DNA of 16,354 nt. It comes from Synechococcaceae cyanobacterium RL_1_2. Its GTDB lineage: Bacteria > Cyanobacteriota > Cyanobacteriia > Cyanobacteriales > JAAUPO01. Position numbers and translations under genes: made by a program. This document shows positions 9,827 through 16,315 of the stretch, one piece after another. Position 1 is the first letter of the stretch; each line of letters starts with the position of its first letter. The stretch is taken from assembly GCA_012033095.1 (NCBI GenBank), contig JAAUPO010000008.1, forward strand, positions 1 to 16,354, read 5' to 3'. Under the pieces are notes generated by a model, which was not told the origin of the DNA, did no database searches, and worked only from the letters and a program-made list of their open reading frames with translations.

Positions 9827-12518
9827 TTAGTTAACAACACGACGGAAGGTGAAGGTTCCTTCTGTTTGAGGTGTAATGGTGCCGGCGGCTGTGGTGTCAT
9901 TGGTGTAAACCGTAACGTCCCCAGCTTGGTCAGTACCGGTTTGATCTCCACCAGGAGCAAAGGTCACAGTGGTAGAAGTAACGCCGTCAGTGAATACACC
10001 GTTGGCGGAACCAATAACGTTGCTGGTATCGATACCGCTAGTAGCATCTGCATCACCATCTAAGTCATCGTTGTCCACTGCCCAGTTGTTAGGTGTGCCG
10101 GTAGTGCCATCCTCTGTGATGATGAAGTCCGTCGCACTTAAGACCACGTTCAAAGAGTTACCAGTTTGAGTCTCAGAAATATTTCTGTAGGTAACTGTAT
10201 ACTCAAGAATATCGGTGGGTTTGGGGTTATAGGTGGGGTTCGGAGTGGTAGGAGTACCGCCAGTTAAGCTCACAACGTTATCGGTCGCATTCCCTACACC
10301 ACCACCAGCAGGGGTTACACCATCTGCTTCAAAGATAGTTACATCTTTGGCAACTCTCATAAAGCCGGTGTAAAGGCGATCGATGGTGAAGTTAAATACC
10401 GTATCAGCAGCGGGGTCAAATCCAGAATCTTGGGTGTTTTCAGGATAGCCACAATGGGAATACTGACGCGGGTAAGCTCTGGGGTGCCAGGCGGTAAATC
10501 TACTGTTACGGTGTAATCAGTACTACCCCCTAGAGGAAGGGTGCCGATGTTAACAGCGAAGTCTTCAAAGTTGTTAAGGGTACCACCTAAACCAGTGGAA
10601 AGACCTGGATTAAGGACAAAGCCACCAGCTGCAGTGTAGTCATAGACTGCACTAACAGTACCAGCATCGTTAGTAATGGTTACTACTGTGCCATCAGGAA
10701 TATCTGTGTCAACACCGTAATCTTCTGCACCAGGAGTTGCCCCACTGGCAAAACTCGGTCTGATGGGACGAAGGGTTACGTTATCAATTTGGGAGCTGTT
10801 AGTAGGTGGGTTATTAACGGTATTGTTAAATAGTTCAGGAGCCGGGTCTCCACCGTTTTCAGGGGTACTTTGGTTAGTAAAGTCATCCTGGTCAGTGGTA
10901 GGCCCGATCGCTTGAGGTGCCTGATCTGGCCCGTTAAATAAACCTAAGGAAGGAGGGGCTACAGGAGTTACAACAACAACGTTATCTTCCCCTTTTGGCC
11001 CAGTACCAGTGTTGTCATTACCAGGATCTGTGCCATCGGTAGCAGGGTCAGCTACCCCGTCATCTATCGCAGGATTGAAGTTAGAACCTGTAGGATCAGG
11101 GGGAGTATTATCGTCGTTGAAGTTGTTAGGTTTTTGGTCACCAGATTCATCGTAGATAATCTCATTGGTGGGGTCATTTTGGGTTTCACCAAAACCTTGG
11201 GCGATGTTATTGACACTATCACCAGAAGCCGGTAAGCCAGAGGTGATTACACGGAAGAATAAACCAGGATCGTTGAGTAGGTCTGGAGTCGCAGTTTGAG
11301 TACTTCCACCGAGAGGAATGACACCATTGGCAACCGTATCATAGACAAAACCAACGCGAGTGGCTGTGTTAGGAATGAAAGGTGCCACTGCGGCTGCGCT
11401 AGTCCATGTAGCAGTAGGAGCAGGGGTGGTTGTGGGATCGGTGGTATATACCGCTACCCAGCCAGCAGGAAGGTTCGCATTAATATCAAATGCGCTATCA
11501 ATAACGGTGCCGACGGGAACCGCGTCAGAAATTAAGACGTAGGTGCCGGGGGTACCATCTACACTGATATTAGTACCTTCTAAGGCTGCCGGCTGGAATC
11601 CACCATTGGCGGAAGTGGATTCAACCGTAGCATCTAAACGATACAGGAGTTGATCATCCGTCGCACTGGCGGGGTTATTGATAGTCTGGGTAAGACGGGT
11701 CTTCTCTACGGTTAAGAGAGCCACATTTCTAACCTGGGTAGATAGGTTAGTTCTGAGGAAGGCCGCTGCTTCTCTTTCGCCATTAACGGGAGCACCCGCA
11801 GGTTCCCCAGATAGGCCATCAGCAACGTCAAGGGTATTAACATCGGCTAAACCATTGCTAGCAGATTGGTTTTGGGTAGCAGCACTATTGTCGTTAGGAG
11901 GAGTGTCACCATACTGCACGCTAACAGGATTGGTAGCTACGGTCTCGGTTACGGTGGCAGTAATTCGAACGGTGAAAGTATCTTCTGATTCAACTTCCCC
12001 TGGTTCACCAATACCGCCTGTACCGTTGGGGAAAGCGGCGGCGAGGAGAGCTTCAGTGCTACCACCGGCAGTAACGTCAACCGGCGTACCTAAGGTCGCA
12101 CCGTTAACGCTAATGATTTGGGCAGTTAAGGTACCAGCATTAAGACCCACTGTCGCAATATCGGCAGCGGCAGGTAGATCAATAAACGTACCATGTTACC
12201 AGTGTTAGTAACTCGGAAATCGTAGAATAGTACGTCACCGGTTTGAACACTACCGCTGTTAGTATCGGTAATACCAACGGCGAGAACTTCAATCCCTGCT
12301 ACTTCATCAACGATTACATCCACTTGGTTGGAAGTGGTGGTGTAGGGATCCCCATTGGTATCGTTATAGCTTGCGCTGGCTTCGTTACTAATGGTTGTTC
12401 CGGCCAAGGTTCCGGCGGCTAGCACAGGCAGACCAAGCTGAAATAGGCTTGTTCCCACAAGGGCTGTACCTATCAGTGGCCGATAAAATTTTTCGTAAGT
12501 TTTTTGTTCTTTTTTCAT
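9827..12518 (-). pseudogene. Long acidic DUF11-type surface protein, two frameshifts
   Basis: I place the start at ATG 12518 ('MKKEQKTYEKFYRPLIG'), because a typical signal peptide (core 'LVGTSLFQLGLPVLAAG') follows directly; the frame opens 17 codons earlier without added support. The mature part begins 'TISNEASASYNDTNGDPY', 'TSNQVDVIVDEVAGI', 'QTGDVLFYDFRVTNTGN', a DUF11 pattern. A missing base near 12190 breaks it; the next frame resumes 'GTFIDLPAAADIATVGLN'. A second missing base near 10442 breaks it after 'RVSIPIVAI', and it resumes 'ENTQDSGFDPAADTVFNF' and ends 'FTFRRVVN' at 9827. The repaired length is about 898 residues. The middle is rich in Asp, Asn, Thr, Gly and Pro, nearly free of Lys and without Cys, so strongly acidic as in S-layer-like or fibre proteins. 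It is first in the cluster and probably the main exported product. Whether it forms a fibre or a coat is unknown. Confidence 0.75.
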
Positions 12519-12640
12519 AGGATTGAATTCAACTCCATTGGTTGAAAATTTAGTACATTTTGTCACCACTTAGGAATCTTGAGGAATAGCCTTCAGAGGT
12601 TAATTTACACTAACTACATACTACATAACTACAGTAGGGG

Positions 12641-12656
12641 AAGCTAACAGTAGCTT
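12641..12656. promoter_or_regulatory. Short perfect stem with tetraloop, AAGCTA-ACAG-TAGCTT
   Basis: Six perfect base pairs around a 4-nt loop lie about 125 nt before the start of the long DUF11 gene. It could be a leader hairpin or a small operator. It is short enough to be chance. Confidence 0.25.
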
Positions 12657-12759
12657 ATCCAAAAGGGACGTGGAGTTTATTTCCGTGGGGGTAAAAAAGG
12701 ACTTTAGCCTTTCTGCTTGCTTACGCAATTTCAAATCATTTAAGTTGTTTAATCTAAGA

Positions 12760-12801
12760 TCCTTGCCTAGGACGTTCCGAAGTAAGCATCCTAGGCAAGG
12801 A
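12760..12801. promoter_or_regulatory. 13-bp perfect inverted repeat, TCCTTGCCTAGGA / TCCTAGGCAAGGA
   Basis: The arms at 12760-12772 and 12789-12801 are exact reverse complements with a 16-nt spacer. The repeat lies about 240 nt upstream of the first cluster gene and is G/C-richer than its surroundings. A strong hairpin in the leader or a two-site operator would both fit. There is no T-run next to it, so it is not a standard terminator. Confidence 0.5.
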
Positions 12802-13109
12802 ATTAAATTAGGACAATAATGTTGAAATTGTTTGTTCATGGAGAAAAGGTTCTTAGTTGTCCCACAGATTATGTTTCCTAGGGGGTGATTGTAATATAGG
12901 TTGTACAGTTTTTGATCTCAGGCAAATATTACTTTTCATAAAAATGATTTTGCTTAAAAAGCATACTTGAAAATAAGGCGAATGTTTTGGTATTCAAGCT
13001 TTTTATGGAAATAATTTGGATTGTAAATTTATGATAAAGCGCGAAAAAATCCGCTATAAATTTAGGGTGATTTACCTTTTTTTTGATTTTGTTCTAAATT
13101 TTGAAAAAA

Positions 13110-13126
13110 CTTAATACAGTATTAAG
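13110..13126. promoter_or_regulatory. 17-bp palindrome CTTAATACAGTATTAAG, operator candidate
   Basis: Two perfect 8-nt half-sites flank one central base, with A-runs on both sides. This symmetry and length suit a homodimeric helix-turn-helix regulator. It lies about 590 nt upstream of the cluster start. No regulator gene is in the window, so the assignment is inference. Confidence 0.4.
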
Positions 13127-13182
13127 AAAAAAATTAATATTACATAGTTAAGCTCCAGGAAGTAAAACCAGCTAAATTTAGG

Positions 13183-13300
13183 GGATGTTTGACAAGCCCC
13201 CCTTGTATCCATTCTGGGGGAAATAACCCAGATTTTAACCGATGAAGTCGCCCAATGGGGGCTTTGGGGGTGACTTAACAACATTTGATTTTAGACATCC
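13183..13300 (+). mobile_element. Dispersed repeat family A, copy 1 (MITE-like, about 118 bp)
   Basis: It begins GGATGTTTGACAAGCCCCCC and ends TTAGACATCC, giving imperfect terminal inverted repeats. The reverse complement of 15898-16027 matches it along its length: shared blocks include AAGCCCCCCTT, ATTTTAACC.ATGAAGTC and AACAACATTTGAT. It has no ORF, so a transposase would have to act in trans. It marks the boundary between the surface cluster and the yjbQ block. Confidence 0.75.
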
Positions 13301-13484
13301 TCTTGGGTATGACGATCGCTGACTGGATAGCAGAGATTAAGGGGTTGTGGGCTATGGCCAGCTTAAGGATCAGGGATAACGTCGCGAAGGATTAGGTTTA
13401 GCACCTTGATTTCCCCTCTGGCAACGCTTTAGGTTTTATTCGGCTTGGTTATGGTTATAGCCGGAAAAAATTGAAGTTAATACG

Positions 13485-13610
13485 AATAGGACTTACGTAC
13501 AAGCCCCCTAAATCCCCTAAATTCACCAAATTTGGGGCATTTGCTTGAACGATTGTCCCCAAATATGATGGTTCCCAGGACAGAATCGAAATTTTTGCGT
13601 CAGTCCTGAC
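13485..13610 (+). mobile_element. Dispersed repeat family B, copy 1, with 12-bp flanking direct repeat
   Basis: The ends are TAGGACTTACGTAC on the left and TGCGTCAGTCCTG on the right, imperfect inverted repeats of the 'AGGACTTACGCA' type. The sequence GAAGTTAATACG occurs immediately outside both ends (13473-13484 and 13611-13622), as expected for a target-site duplication. Its right half matches 16207 onward in reverse orientation, with nearly 60 nt almost identical (for example AAAAATTTCGATTCTGTCC). The element is non-coding and lies just past the yjbQ stop, so it may also supply the 3' end of that transcript. Confidence 0.75.
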
Positions 13611-13629
13611 GAAGTTAATACGTTAATCC

Positions 13630-14046
13630 TTAGTTGCTCAGATGAATGACTAATTCCCGTTGATGGGGGCGATCGCGGTGTTCCCAGAGGTAAATGCCTT
13701 GCCAAGTGCCCAGGGCTAAGCGTCCGTTGGCGATCGGAATATGTTCAGAGGTGTGGGTGAGTACCGAACGAATATGGGCGGGCATATCGTCCGGGCCTTC
13801 TGCACTGTGGATATAACTACGGCCGTCCTCTGGTACAAGCCGACGAAAAAAGTTTTCCAGGTCAACCAGCACATCAGGATCCGCATTTTCCTGAATGATC
13901 AACGACGCAGAGGTGTGGCGAACAAAGATGGTGCATAGACCCGTAACGATGCCGGAATTTTTAACAAGGTCATTAATGGGCTGGGTAATTTTATGGAGGC
14001 GTTTGCCGTCGGTGGTAATTTTGAGTAGTTGTTGATAGTGGGCCAT
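13630..14046 (-). CDS. yjbQ: YjbQ / UPF0047 family protein (secondary thiamine-phosphate synthase-like)
   Basis: The 138-residue product from ATG 14046 has the family's usual length and hallmarks. These are 'VRHTSASLIIQENADPDV' with His44 and the Glu53-Asn-Ala-Asp-Pro-Asp stretch, 'DDMPAHIRSVL' with His91, 'GRLALGTWQGIYLWEH' with Trp115-Gln116, and a terminal 'RELVIHL' strand. In this family conserved His residues form a central pocket in a trimer, and a weak thiamine-phosphate synthase activity has been reported; the physiological role is uncertain. It has no signal peptide and so is cytosolic. There is no clear Shine-Dalgarno. A spacer of 163 nt separates it from the serine hydrolase gene upstream, so it may have its own promoter. 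The stop lies 7 nt from the duplicated target site of repeat element B. Confidence 0.92.
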   Translation of the reverse strand: MAHYQQLLKITTDGKRLHKITQPINDLVKNSGIVTGLCTIFVRHTSASLIIQENADPDVLVDLENFFRRLVPEDGRSYIHSAEGPDDMPAHIRSVLTHTSEHIPIANGRLALGTWQGIYLWEHRDRPHQRELVIHLSN

Positions 14047-14209
14047 AACCGGGAAAAATTAGGAGGTAGGGGACAAGTTGGAGGTGCAGACAGGACGAGG
14101 AACTTACCCAAGACGATGGGAATAAGGTGGGGTTTAGACCGATCGCGCTAAGGTGTAAGCCTTGCCTATCGGTAAAGTTTGTAAACTATTCGTAAATGTT
14201 TGAAGAGAA

Positions 14210-15169
14210 TCACCATGGTAATTGGAATATTAAGTTGGTAATTTCCCCCGCGACAAAAGGAATTACTTGGCGATCGCGGGCCAGATCTTCGCCTTCAGTA
14301 AAAATAACGACGATGGCTGAAGCTCCTTGGGGGGATCGAATATAGGCCGCATCATGGCGCACCTGGGATGTCCAGCCTGCCTTTGACCATAGTTGATAAT
14401 CTTGGGGTAACGTTGAGCCAATAAAATCTGTAATTTGGTTTTCTTCCCCTGGGCCAGGAGCCTTAATCTGGGTTAGAGGGCGTTGGAGTAACTTCATCAT
14501 TTGTTGGCAGCGATCGCGGTTGAGAATTTGATGAAAAATGATGGCTGTCATTAGGCGGGCCACTGCATCGGTGGTGAGGGCATTGCGGCCGGAGCGATCG
14601 GGTTTAACAAAAAAATGTTCTCGGCCGTAATAACCATTCCCCCAGGTTTTTTGATTGGCATTAATCGACAACAATTCTGGCCAATGGAAGCTCTGGAAAT
14701 AGTCGTTAATTTGGTTTCTTTGTCTTTGCCATGCTTTAAATTCCGATGGCTGGAGGGCTGGGCCACTGGTGGTGTTGGTGATGGTGTCAATGACTAAACT
14801 GGTGGCATCATTACTGGAGTCAATAATCATATCGGCGATCGCCCGTTGTAGTTCCGGGGAATCGGCCATTAATTGAGCTTCTAACCAATGGTGAGCCGCA
14901 ACCAAATAAAACAATTTAATGATGCTGGCAGGGTAAATCACTGCATTGCCACGATGATTAAAACCCGTCAACCCATAATAGCCAGCAGGCGTGGAGGGAG
15001 AATCGTTCAACTCCGGTAAATTGATAACAACAGTAAAAGCGATTTGTTCCCAGTCATACTGAGGAAATTGGGAGTTAAAGGCTTCTTTTAGGTATAGAGG
15101 GTTTTGTTGCCTGGGGTCTAGTGCATAAAAAAGTTGGCTAGAATGGTGCTGCCTATCCCGTTGAACCAT
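14210..15169 (-). CDS. Serine hydrolase of the beta-lactamase/PBP fold (DD-peptidase-like)
   Basis: ATG 15169 has GGAGG 6 nt upstream, and the product is 319 residues. The three active-site elements are in order: S82-I-I-K85 (SxxK, in 'YPASIIKLFYL'), S118-S-N120 (SxN) and K263-A-G265 (KxG, in 'WSKAGWTSQVRHDAAYI'). 'ALTTDAVARLM' fits the stretch that precedes the KTG strand in class A enzymes. The class A ExxLN motif that carries the deacylating Glu166 is not visible in the expected stretch (160-190). A DD-peptidase or other esterase-like activity is therefore more likely than antibiotic hydrolysis. No signal peptide is visible, which is odd for an enzyme acting on peptidoglycan. It follows the 105-residue gene by 32 nt and is probably co-transcribed with it. 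I am confident of the superfamily and unsure of the substrate. Confidence 0.85.
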   Translation of the reverse strand: MVQRDRQHHSSQLFYALDPRQQNPLYLKEAFNSQFPQYDWEQIAFTVVINLPELNDSPSTPAGYYGLTGFNHRGNAVIYPASIIKLFYLVAAHHWLEAQLMADSPELQRAIADMIIDSSNDATSLVIDTITNTTSGPALQPSEFKAWQRQRNQINDYFQSFHWPELLSINANQKTWGNGYYGREHFFVKPDRSGRNALTTDAVARLMTAIIFHQILNRDRCQQMMKLLQRPLTQIKAPGPGEENQITDFIGSTLPQDYQLWSKAGWTSQVRHDAAYIRSPQGASAIVVIFTEGEDLARDRQVIPFVAGEITNLIFQLPW

Positions 15170-15201
15170 ATTAAACCTCCGCTAAACCTCAGTCCCTTAA
15201 G

Positions 15202-15519
15202 TTAAAGTTCCACTTCTAATCGCAAACTGGTGATGGTGTCGAAAGCAAAAGCTAGCACCAAAGGCATCGGCGATCGCATCAAGACCGTTAAGGCAATACT
15301 CAAACCAGTGAGGCCTAAGGCCATGGAAATCCATCGCTTTTCTTCGGAACAAAAACCCTTTTCCATTTTGATTAGATACATCACCTCCCTAGGAATTGGC
15401 TCCGGCATCACCGCCCCAGGGGGAAATGCCCAATAATGATTTAGCCGCTCCATAAACCAATCCGTCCAGCCATTATCTTCGCACCATTCCTTAATCCATT
15501 CGTCAGTAAAATGTCTCAT
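15202..15519 (-). CDS. Small membrane-anchored protein of unknown function, 105 residues
   Basis: I choose ATG 15519 because AAGGAG lies 7 nt upstream. A TTG eight codons earlier (15543) keeps the frame open but has no such site and would overlap the leader. The first 60 residues are charged and Trp-rich ('FTDEWIKEWCEDNGWTDWF'), with Cys13 and Cys57. Residues 63-81 ('WISMALGLTGLSIALTVLM') and 84-99 are hydrophobic, giving one or two C-terminal membrane helices. This suggests a cytosolic domain tethered to the membrane. It is 32 nt upstream of the serine hydrolase gene, so the pair may act together, for instance by placing the hydrolase at the membrane; this is inference from spacing only. I do not recognise the family. 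Confidence 0.7.
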   Translation of the reverse strand: MRHFTDEWIKEWCEDNGWTDWFMERLNHYWAFPPGAVMPEPIPREVMYLIKMEKGFCSEEKRWISMALGLTGLSIALTVLMRSPMPLVLAFAFDTITSLRLEVEL

Positions 15520-15526
15520 TGCTAAG

Positions 15527-15532
15527 CTCCTT
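15527..15532 (-). promoter_or_regulatory. Shine-Dalgarno AAGGAG that fixes the start of the 105-residue gene
   Basis: AAGGAG lies 7 nt before ATG 15519 and downstream of the alternative TTG at 15543, which decides in favour of the shorter protein. Confidence 0.65.
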
Positions 15533-15548
15533 ATCGATACCAATAGAC

Positions 15549-15577
15549 AAAAAAATAAAGAACTAGGGCTTAGTTCT
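15549..15577 (-). terminator. Rho-independent-type terminator in the leader of the 105-residue gene
   Basis: On the minus strand AGAACTA-AGCCC-TAGTTCT forms a 7-bp stem with a 5-nt loop, followed at once by TTATTTTTTT. It ends 29 nt before ATG 15519. As no gene lies upstream on this strand, it would act as an attenuator on the 105-residue/serine hydrolase pair or end a short leader RNA. The promoter could also lie between the hairpin and the gene. Confidence 0.5.
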
Positions 15578-15653
15578 CGTTACTTTCATCACCAGGGGTC
15601 AGATCAATATCTTTGTCTGTCTAATTGTCTAATGGGGTCTAAACTTAAAAACT

Positions 15654-15696
15654 AATTTAGTAATTTGGTAATTTAGGTTAATTTAGATCAATTTAG
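15654..15696. repeat. Five phased AATTT(A/G)G repeats
   Basis: AATTTAG or AATTTGG starts at 15654, 15662, 15670, 15680 and 15690, a spacing of 8, 8, 10 and 10 nt. They lie about 135 nt upstream of the 105-residue gene. Near-helical phasing could produce bending or a cooperative protein-binding array. The sequence is simple and AT-rich, so decay of a tandem repeat is an equal possibility. Confidence 0.4.
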
Positions 15697-15897
15697 GGGG
15701 GAAAGCCCTATTCCTAAGGAGTTTGGTCGTAAATCATTATAAAAATTTACAAGGTTTAGCATTTAACTTCCCCTATGTGTCAAAACGTTAATTCGTCACG
15801 AACGTTTCTTTTCTGCGTTAAGGTTTAGTTCCCTAATGGCTAAAGCCGAAAGCTAACTACTAGGGTCTGGCATCATTTAAACCTGAAACTCCTTTTA

Positions 15898-16027
15898 GAA
15901 CGTGTTTGAAAAGTATCAAATGTTGTTGAGTCGCCCCCTAAATCTCCCAATTTGGGGGACTTCATTGGTTAAAATTTAGGTGATTTCCCGCAGCATGGGG
16001 GGTAAGGGGGGCTTTTCAAACATCTTC
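15898..16027 (-). mobile_element. Dispersed repeat family A, copy 2 (MITE-like, about 130 bp)
   Basis: The ends TGTTTGAAAAG (15903-15913) and CTTTTCAAACA (16012-16022) are an 11-bp perfect terminal inverted repeat. The body matches the copy at 13183-13300 in the opposite orientation. Inside are GCCCCCTAAATCTCCCAATT and GGGGGG-rich blocks able to fold into a long hairpin. No ORF is present. Confidence 0.75.
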
Positions 16028-16204
16028 TTAGCTAAGGATTTCAGTTTAAAACTATATTTTCTGAACCTAGCTCAGGATCAACGTTTTAATGCTAATGAAT
16101 GACACGCCCTAGAACAAAAGTTGCGCCAAAAAACTGTAAATAGGTCTGAGAGATTTACGCGGTAAAGATTACAGCCGATTTCGTTAGAGTGCTGATGTGG
16201 CAAG

Positions 16205-16315
16205 GGCAGGACTTACGCAAAAATTTCGATTCTGTCCTGGGAACCATGATGTTTGGGGATAATCTTGCAAGCAAGTCCACTAACTTTGGGGGATTTACAG
16301 GGCAAACGCATACTA
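16205..16315 (-). mobile_element. Dispersed repeat family B, copy 2, right end degenerate
   Basis: From CAGGACTTACGCAAAAATTT at 16207 it follows the reverse complement of the copy at 13485-13610 closely as far as about 16270. It then diverges, with recognisable remnants (AAGCAAGTCC, GGGGGATTTA). The expected right terminus TACGTAAGTCCT is not preserved, so this is an older or truncated copy; the right boundary is approximate. Confidence 0.65.

Larger units (their letters stand above)
12519..13182 (-). promoter_or_regulatory. AT-rich upstream/leader region of the surface cluster
   Basis: This 664-nt segment separates the cluster from the repeat-rich block. I see no credible gene. It contains several inverted repeats listed separately (12641-12656, 12760-12801, 13110-13126), a direct repeat of ACTACATA near 12612-12630, and a bulged stem near 12956-13004 (AAAAAG..CTTGAA / TTCAAGCTTTTT). 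The promoter of the five-gene cluster should lie here, but no single -35/-10 pair is clear enough to name. Confidence 0.5.

Noticed and set aside
9827..12150. Two separate genes at 12150-10357 and 10360-9827
   Set aside because: Neither has a signal peptide or a ribosome site. 'VSIPIVAI' continues directly as 'ENTQDSGFDPAADTVFNF' after one base, so these are pieces of one gene.
11678..12208. 176-residue plus-strand ORF opposite the long DUF11 gene, and similar plus-strand ORFs opposite the barrel gene
   Set aside because: These are antisense shadows of strongly coding frames. They have no ribosome sites, no domains and biased residues such as Ser/Arg/Val arising from the opposite strand.
1..12518. 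Programmed ribosomal frameshifting
   Set aside because: Eight sites of different sequence and both directions, with no shared slippery heptamer or consistent downstream structure, do not fit a programmed mechanism.
12621..12839. 72-residue minus-strand ORF upstream of the long DUF11 gene
   Set aside because: There is no Shine-Dalgarno, no recognisable domain and an odd composition, and the frame runs through the 13-bp inverted repeat. It is better read as leader or intergenic DNA.
14210..15169. Antibiotic-resistance beta-lactamase
   Set aside because: The ExxLN motif needed for class A deacylation is not visible and there is no export signal, so the resistance label is not supported.
15202..15543. 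113-residue version of the small membrane protein starting at TTG 15543
   Set aside because: ATG 15519 has AAGGAG at 7 nt, while the TTG has no site and would overlap the leader immediately next to the terminator-like T-tract.
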